This document shows, in pieces, positions 5,259 through 7,876 of a stretch of DNA of 7,876 bases. The notes under the pieces are model-generated. The model saw only the letters and a program-made list of their open reading frames with translations. It searched no databases and was not told the DNA's origin. This DNA comes from an uncultured Eggerthellaceae bacterium (GTDB taxonomy: Bacteria; Actinomycetota; Coriobacteriia; Coriobacteriales; Eggerthellaceae). Made by a program: the position numbers and the translations under genes. The stretch spans positions 1 through 7,876 of the forward strand of contig CAKTXN010000078.1 in NCBI GenBank assembly GCA_934630905.1, written 5' to 3'. Each line of letters opens with the position of its first letter. The first letter of the stretch is position 1.

Positions 5259-7085
5259 ATGAAAAAACGGCAATTTGCCCAGGTAGCTACGGGTGCTGTG
5301 TGCTGCGCGCTGAGTGTGGTGCTGGCGGCATCGCTGGGCGGATGCGTTGCGGCCTCTGCGGCGGGCGCAGGTGACGCGGAGAGCGCAAGCGACGTTGCGG
5401 TGACAAGTGCTGCGGGTGGTACCGCGACAACCGATGACCTGAGCGCCTATGATTTGGAGTACAGCAAGCGCGATTTGGATGCCAGCTACGATGCTACGCA
5501 GGCAACGTATGTCACGCTGGCCGATAACGCGTCGTCTGCGGAAACGTACACGCATGAAAGTGTAAGCGGCGTGTCTATCAGCGAAAACGATGTGACTATC
5601 ACGCAGGCGGGCACGTATGTGCTTAAGGGAAGCCTGACCGATGGGTGCGTTTACGTGAACATTGACAAGGAGGAAAAATGCCAGCTGGTGTTAAACGGCG
5701 TGTCTATGAGCAATAGCGATGGCCCCTGTATTTACGTTATGGCGGCCGACAAGACGTTCATCACGCTGGCCGATGGAACGCAAAACACGCTGGTGGATGG
5801 CTCGGATTACGTGCTCAATGAAGACGAAGAGCCTACGGCGACCATTTTCAGCAAGGATGATTTGACGATGAACGGCACGGGCTCGCTGAGCATAACGGGC
5901 AATTATCGCCATGCCGTGCGCAGTAAAGACGACCTGGTTATTACGGGTGGCGCATACGTGATCAATGCGGTTGAGGATGCGCTGAATGGCAAGGATTGCC
6001 TGAAGATTTGCGATGGCACGTTTGACATTACGTGCGGCGAAGATGCGCTGAAAAGCACGAATGATAGCGAAGAGGGCTGCGGATTTGTGGCCATTGACGG
6101 CGGTGACTTCACTATTTCCGCAGGTGATGATGCTGTTCATGCAGAAACGCTCATGCGCATCACTGCTGGTACGGTGGATGTCCTGACGTGCTACGAGGGC
6201 TATGAAGGCGCGGTGGTGCGCATCGACGGCGGCACGACAAGTATTGTTTCCAGCGACGATGGCATCAATGCAGCAAGTGGGTCATCGTTTGAAGGCGGCA
6301 TGCCGATGGACGGCGGTGGTCGCGGCGGCGCCGGCGGGTCGGATGCGGGCGCGGGCGCGGGTGGTGCCAGCGGGCTAGGTGCGGGTGGCGCTGCGGGTGG
6401 CGCCGGCGCGAGCAGCCCGAGCGATGCCGACGCGGCTGGCGATGCGGACGCGGCTGGCGATGCGGACGCAGGTGGTGCTGCGGCGGGCGCGGGTGGCGCT
6501 CTGGGTGCGTCTGAAGGCACGAGTGCGGGTGCTTCGACCTGCAAAGTTGTCGTGACCGGCGGCGCTACGTACGTTTCCGCAGGTGGTGATGGTATTGACA
6601 GCAACGGAAGCGTTGAGGTGAGCGGCGGTGTGCTCATCGTGGAGGGTCCTACGTCCAATGCCGATAGCTTCTTCGATTACGATTTCTCGGCAACCATCAC
6701 AGGCGGCACGGTGCTCATGGTGGGTTCTACCGGCATGGCGCAAAGCTTCACGGGCGGCACGCAAGCATTCGCGATGGCTTCGGCAAATGGAAGCGCAGGT
6801 CAAACCGTCATTTTGCAGGATGCGCAAGGAAATGCGGTTGCATCGTTCACAGCAACAAAGGACTTCCAGATGGTTCTGGCAAGTGCGGACGGCGCAGCGG
6901 AAGGCGACGCGCTTACGGTGAAGATCGGCAGCTCGGAAACGGCGCTGACTGCCTCGACCACGGCAACGACCAGCGGATTTGGTGCAGGTGGCGGCATGGG
7001 CGGCGGACGTGGCGGCGACCGCGGAGGCGACATGGCCGCGGGCGCTCCTGGCGCGGGCAGCGGTGCTCCCGGCAATCGCAGCTGA
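5259..7085 (+). CDS. Cthe_2159-family carbohydrate-binding beta-helix lipoprotein
   Basis: This 608-residue protein is probably anchored on the outer face of the membrane. The signal peptide has KKR at its start, a hydrophobic core, and the lipobox LGGC with acceptor Cys29. Residues 98-340 and 428-573 carry beta-helix coils typical of the Cthe_2159 family (named for a Clostridium thermocellum polysaccharide binder). Examples are DVTITQAGTYVLKGSL, CQLVLNGVSMSNSDGPCIYV, FSKDDLTMNGTGSLSITGNY, SKDDLVITGG and AGGDGIDSNGSVEVSGG. Acidic turns such as EDAL, DDAV and DDGI recur and could bind metal or sugars. The two blocks are separated by an 84-residue Gly/Ala/Ser/Asp stretch (344-427), and the C terminus (574-608) is Gly-rich with RGGDRGGD. 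I chose ATG 5259 because GGGAGGT lies 7-8 bases upstream and a signal peptide follows directly; an in-frame GTG at 5226 gives a poorer start. The gene lies 19 bases after the DUF4956 gene, in the same operon. The ligand is unknown. Confidence 0.88.
   Translation: MKKRQFAQVATGAVCCALSVVLAASLGGCVAASAAGAGDAESASDVAVTSAAGGTATTDDLSAYDLEYSKRDLDASYDATQATYVTLADNASSAETYTHESVSGVSISENDVTITQAGTYVLKGSLTDGCVYVNIDKEEKCQLVLNGVSMSNSDGPCIYVMAADKTFITLADGTQNTLVDGSDYVLNEDEEPTATIFSKDDLTMNGTGSLSITGNYRHAVRSKDDLVITGGAYVINAVEDALNGKDCLKICDGTFDITCGEDALKSTNDSEEGCGFVAIDGGDFTISAGDDAVHAETLMRITAGTVDVLTCYEGYEGAVVRIDGGTTSIVSSDDGINAASGSSFEGGMPMDGGGRGGAGGSDAGAGAGGASGLGAGGAAGGAGASSPSDADAAGDADAAGDADAGGAAAGAGGALGASEGTSAGASTCKVVVTGGATYVSAGGDGIDSNGSVEVSGGVLIVEGPTSNADSFFDYDFSATITGGTVLMVGSTGMAQSFTGGTQAFAMASANGSAGQTVILQDAQGNAVASFTATKDFQMVLASADGAAEGDALTVKIGSSETALTASTTATTSGFGAGGGMGGGRGGDRGGDMAAGAPGAGSGAPGNRS
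6423..6476 (+). repeat. 18-base tandem repeat in the lipoprotein gene (x3, DADAAG)
   Basis: Units at 6423-6440, 6441-6458 and 6459-6476 encode DADAAG, DADAAG and DADAGG. The first two differ at one base, and the third differs from the second at three bases near its end. This points to recent in-frame expansion by slippage within the flexible linker, so length may vary between strains. Confidence 0.85.
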
Positions 7086-7086
7086 T

Positions 7087-7119
7087 TTGTTGACAAATTA
7101 CCCCACCTTTTGTCAACAA
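7087..7119. repeat. Perfect 11-bp inverted repeat directly after the lipoprotein stop codon
   Basis: TTGTTGACAAA (7087-7097) and TTTGTCAACAA (7109-7119) pair perfectly around the 11-base loop TTACCCCACCT. The element begins one base after the TGA. There is no T run downstream, so it may protect the 3' end of the transcript or be a dispersed repeat rather than an intrinsic terminator. Part of it resembles sequence at 1062-1079. Confidence 0.7.
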
Positions 7120-7171
7120 TCCCCGCGATGCGCTTCGGGACACCCGCTGGCAAGGGCTCGTCTCACGACTC

Positions 7172-7223
7172 CGCTTTGATAATGCTCCCCTTTGTTAGGG
7201 GCCCGCTCAATTTATCCAAAGCG
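7172..7223. repeat. Nested imperfect palindrome
   Basis: CGCTTTG (7172-7178) pairs with CAAAGCG (7217-7223). The stem continues through ATAA/TTAT with one bulged C at 7216. Inside it, CCCCT (7187-7191) pairs with AGGGG (7197-7201). The structure could be a repeat element or part of a 3' untranslated region; its function is unknown. Confidence 0.4.
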
Positions 7224-7359
7224 TCGCGGTTCGGCTCAACCCTTGCCGGCGGATGCCGCTGTTGCTAATCGATATCTTAACTCGGAAGTGCAGCTTTAGC
7301 ATTTAATCGCTTGGCAACCAAAACGGCTTCTTGTTGCTTACAATGAAATAGTGCTCCGT

Positions 7360-7390
7360 AAGACCCCTGGTTGCGCCAGGGGTCTTTCTT
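7360..7390 (+). terminator. Strong intrinsic terminator
   Basis: AGACCCCTGG (7361-7370) pairs perfectly with CCAGGGGTCT (7376-7385) around a TTGCG loop. One more A-T pair joins 7360 and 7386, and the run ends in TTTCTT. Only the plus strand has a T tract. It probably stops read-through from the polyphosphate operon before the serine dehydratase gene. A TACAAT hexamer just upstream (7339-7344) raises the alternative of a short attenuated leader. Confidence 0.85.
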
Positions 7391-7550
7391 CGGAATGCCC
7401 TCTGAAGGCCGCGAAGGCCGCGTCTTCCCTCCTATCCGGCCGGTGGCGCAGCAGCACGCTCTCGAAAGATTTGCCCGTTCGTTGGGCCGCGCGCGATTCC
7501 GGCGGCAAAAAGAGTATCCTGACAGGGAAAAGAAGCGAAAGGAAACAGCC

Positions 7551-7876
7551 ATGCCTCACATGCTCCTGCATGATATTATCGGCCCCATTATGGTGGGCCC
7601 GTCAAGCTCCCATACCGCGGGCGCCCTTGCGATAAGCGCCATGGCGCGCAGGCTGGTGGGCTCCCAGCCGAAGTTCGTTACATTTAAGCTGTACGGCTCG
7701 TTCGCGCACACGTATTCGGGGCATGGCACCGACCGCGCGCTGGTGGCGGGAATGCTGGGACTTTCTACCGATGACCTGCGCATTCGCGATTCCTTCGCCT
7801 TGGCGCAAGAAGCGGGAATGGATGTGAGCATTGTGCCGCTTCCCCAGGCGGAATACGATCATCCCAACACGGTGGA
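7551..7876 (+). CDS. sdaAB: L-serine ammonia-lyase (iron-sulfur type), beta subunit, cut at right edge
   Basis: This is the N-terminal 108 residues of the beta chain of the oxygen-sensitive [4Fe-4S] L-serine dehydratase, which converts serine to pyruvate and ammonia. The start is diagnostic: LHDIIGPIMVGPSSSHTAGA (6-25). It is followed by an Ala-rich helix and FKLYGSFAHTYSGHGTDRALVAGMLG, where the SFA.TY.GHGTD.A pattern is conserved in the family. The two-chain form is indicated by the IIGPxMVGPSSSHTAGA wording, which differs from the single-chain SdaA proteins; an alpha-chain gene is expected downstream. ATG 7551 is chosen for the GAAAGGA 7 bases upstream; ATG 7560 is a weaker alternative. 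It is separated from the polyphosphate operon by a terminator and is probably functionally unrelated. An oxygen-sensitive enzyme fits an anaerobic host. Confidence 0.93.
   Translation, partial: MPHMLLHDIIGPIMVGPSSSHTAGALAISAMARRLVGSQPKFVTFKLYGSFAHTYSGHGTDRALVAGMLGLSTDDLRIRDSFALAQEAGMDVSIVPLPQAEYDHPNTV

Larger units (their letters stand above)
7086..7550. other. Intergenic region between the polyphosphate operon and the serine dehydratase gene
   Basis: These 465 bases contain no credible gene; the minus-strand frames have no motif and no ribosome binding site. The region holds a palindrome at 7087-7119, a foldback at 7172-7223, a TACAAT hexamer at 7339, a strong terminator at 7360-7390 and a tandem 9-mer, GAAGGCCGC x2, at 7404-7421. 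I see no tRNA or known riboswitch. Promoter evidence for the serine dehydratase gene is weak: TATCCT at 7515-7520 has no -35 partner. Confidence 0.65.

Noticed and set aside
6423..6476. CRISPR-like short repeats
   Set aside because: The 18-base units are directly adjacent without spacers and in frame within a coding sequence.
6200..6658. Pro/Ala-rich open frame on the minus strand opposite the lipoprotein linker
   Set aside because: It is the complement of the Gly/Ala-rich coding repeats (GGC/GCG codons read as GCC/CGC) and has no start signals of its own.
7226..7256. tRNA T-arm-like sequence GGTTCGGCTCAACCC
   Set aside because: No acceptor stem, D arm or anticodon arm can be built around it.
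7277..7552. 91-codon open frame on the minus strand upstream of the serine dehydratase gene
   Set aside because: It spans the intrinsic terminator and has no motif or ribosome binding site.

Overview
The window looks like part of a chromosome from a moderately GC-rich, anaerobic Gram-positive bacterium. A member of the Coriobacteriia (Actinomycetota, Eggerthellaceae-like) is my best guess. The reasons are the Ala/Gly/Asp-rich proteins, GAAAGGA/GGAGG ribosome binding sites, a Gram-positive lipoprotein signal, an OmpR-type two-component pair, and a two-chain iron-sulfur serine dehydratase. This placement is inference; no rRNA or other marker gene is present.

Layout. 1-575 (+): C-terminal end of a PiT-type phosphate transporter, cut by the left edge. 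576-1225: about 650 bases between convergent genes with no credible gene. It holds a terminator candidate, a 72-base stretch without any A, and a 231-base element bounded by 51-base imperfect inverted repeats. 1226-3352 (-): a response regulator followed by its sensor histidine kinase. 3353-3654: a divergent control region. 3655-7085 (+): a tight three-gene operon encoding a VTC-type polyphosphate polymerase, a DUF4956 membrane protein and a large lipoprotein of the Cthe_2159 (carbohydrate-binding beta-helix) family. 7086-7550: intergenic, with an 11-bp palindrome directly after the operon, further foldback structure and a strong intrinsic terminator. 7551-end (+): the start of the serine dehydratase beta subunit, cut by the right edge.

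How the genes may work together. The phosphate transporter, the polyphosphate polymerase and the two-component system suggest a phosphate-storage or polyanion module with its own regulator. The most informative signal is in the divergent control region. Two copies of a 7-4-7 direct-repeat box lie in opposite orientation. One sits 9 bp upstream of a -10-like hexamer facing the regulator gene, and the other 10 bp upstream of one facing the polymerase operon. This is the geometry used by OmpR/PhoB-family activators, so the adjacent regulator probably controls both its own gene and the operon.

Nothing here is a wholly new gene family. However, the polymerase, DUF4956 protein and beta-helix lipoprotein as a regulated unit have, as far as I know, no established joint function, and they are the best candidate for an undescribed system in this window.
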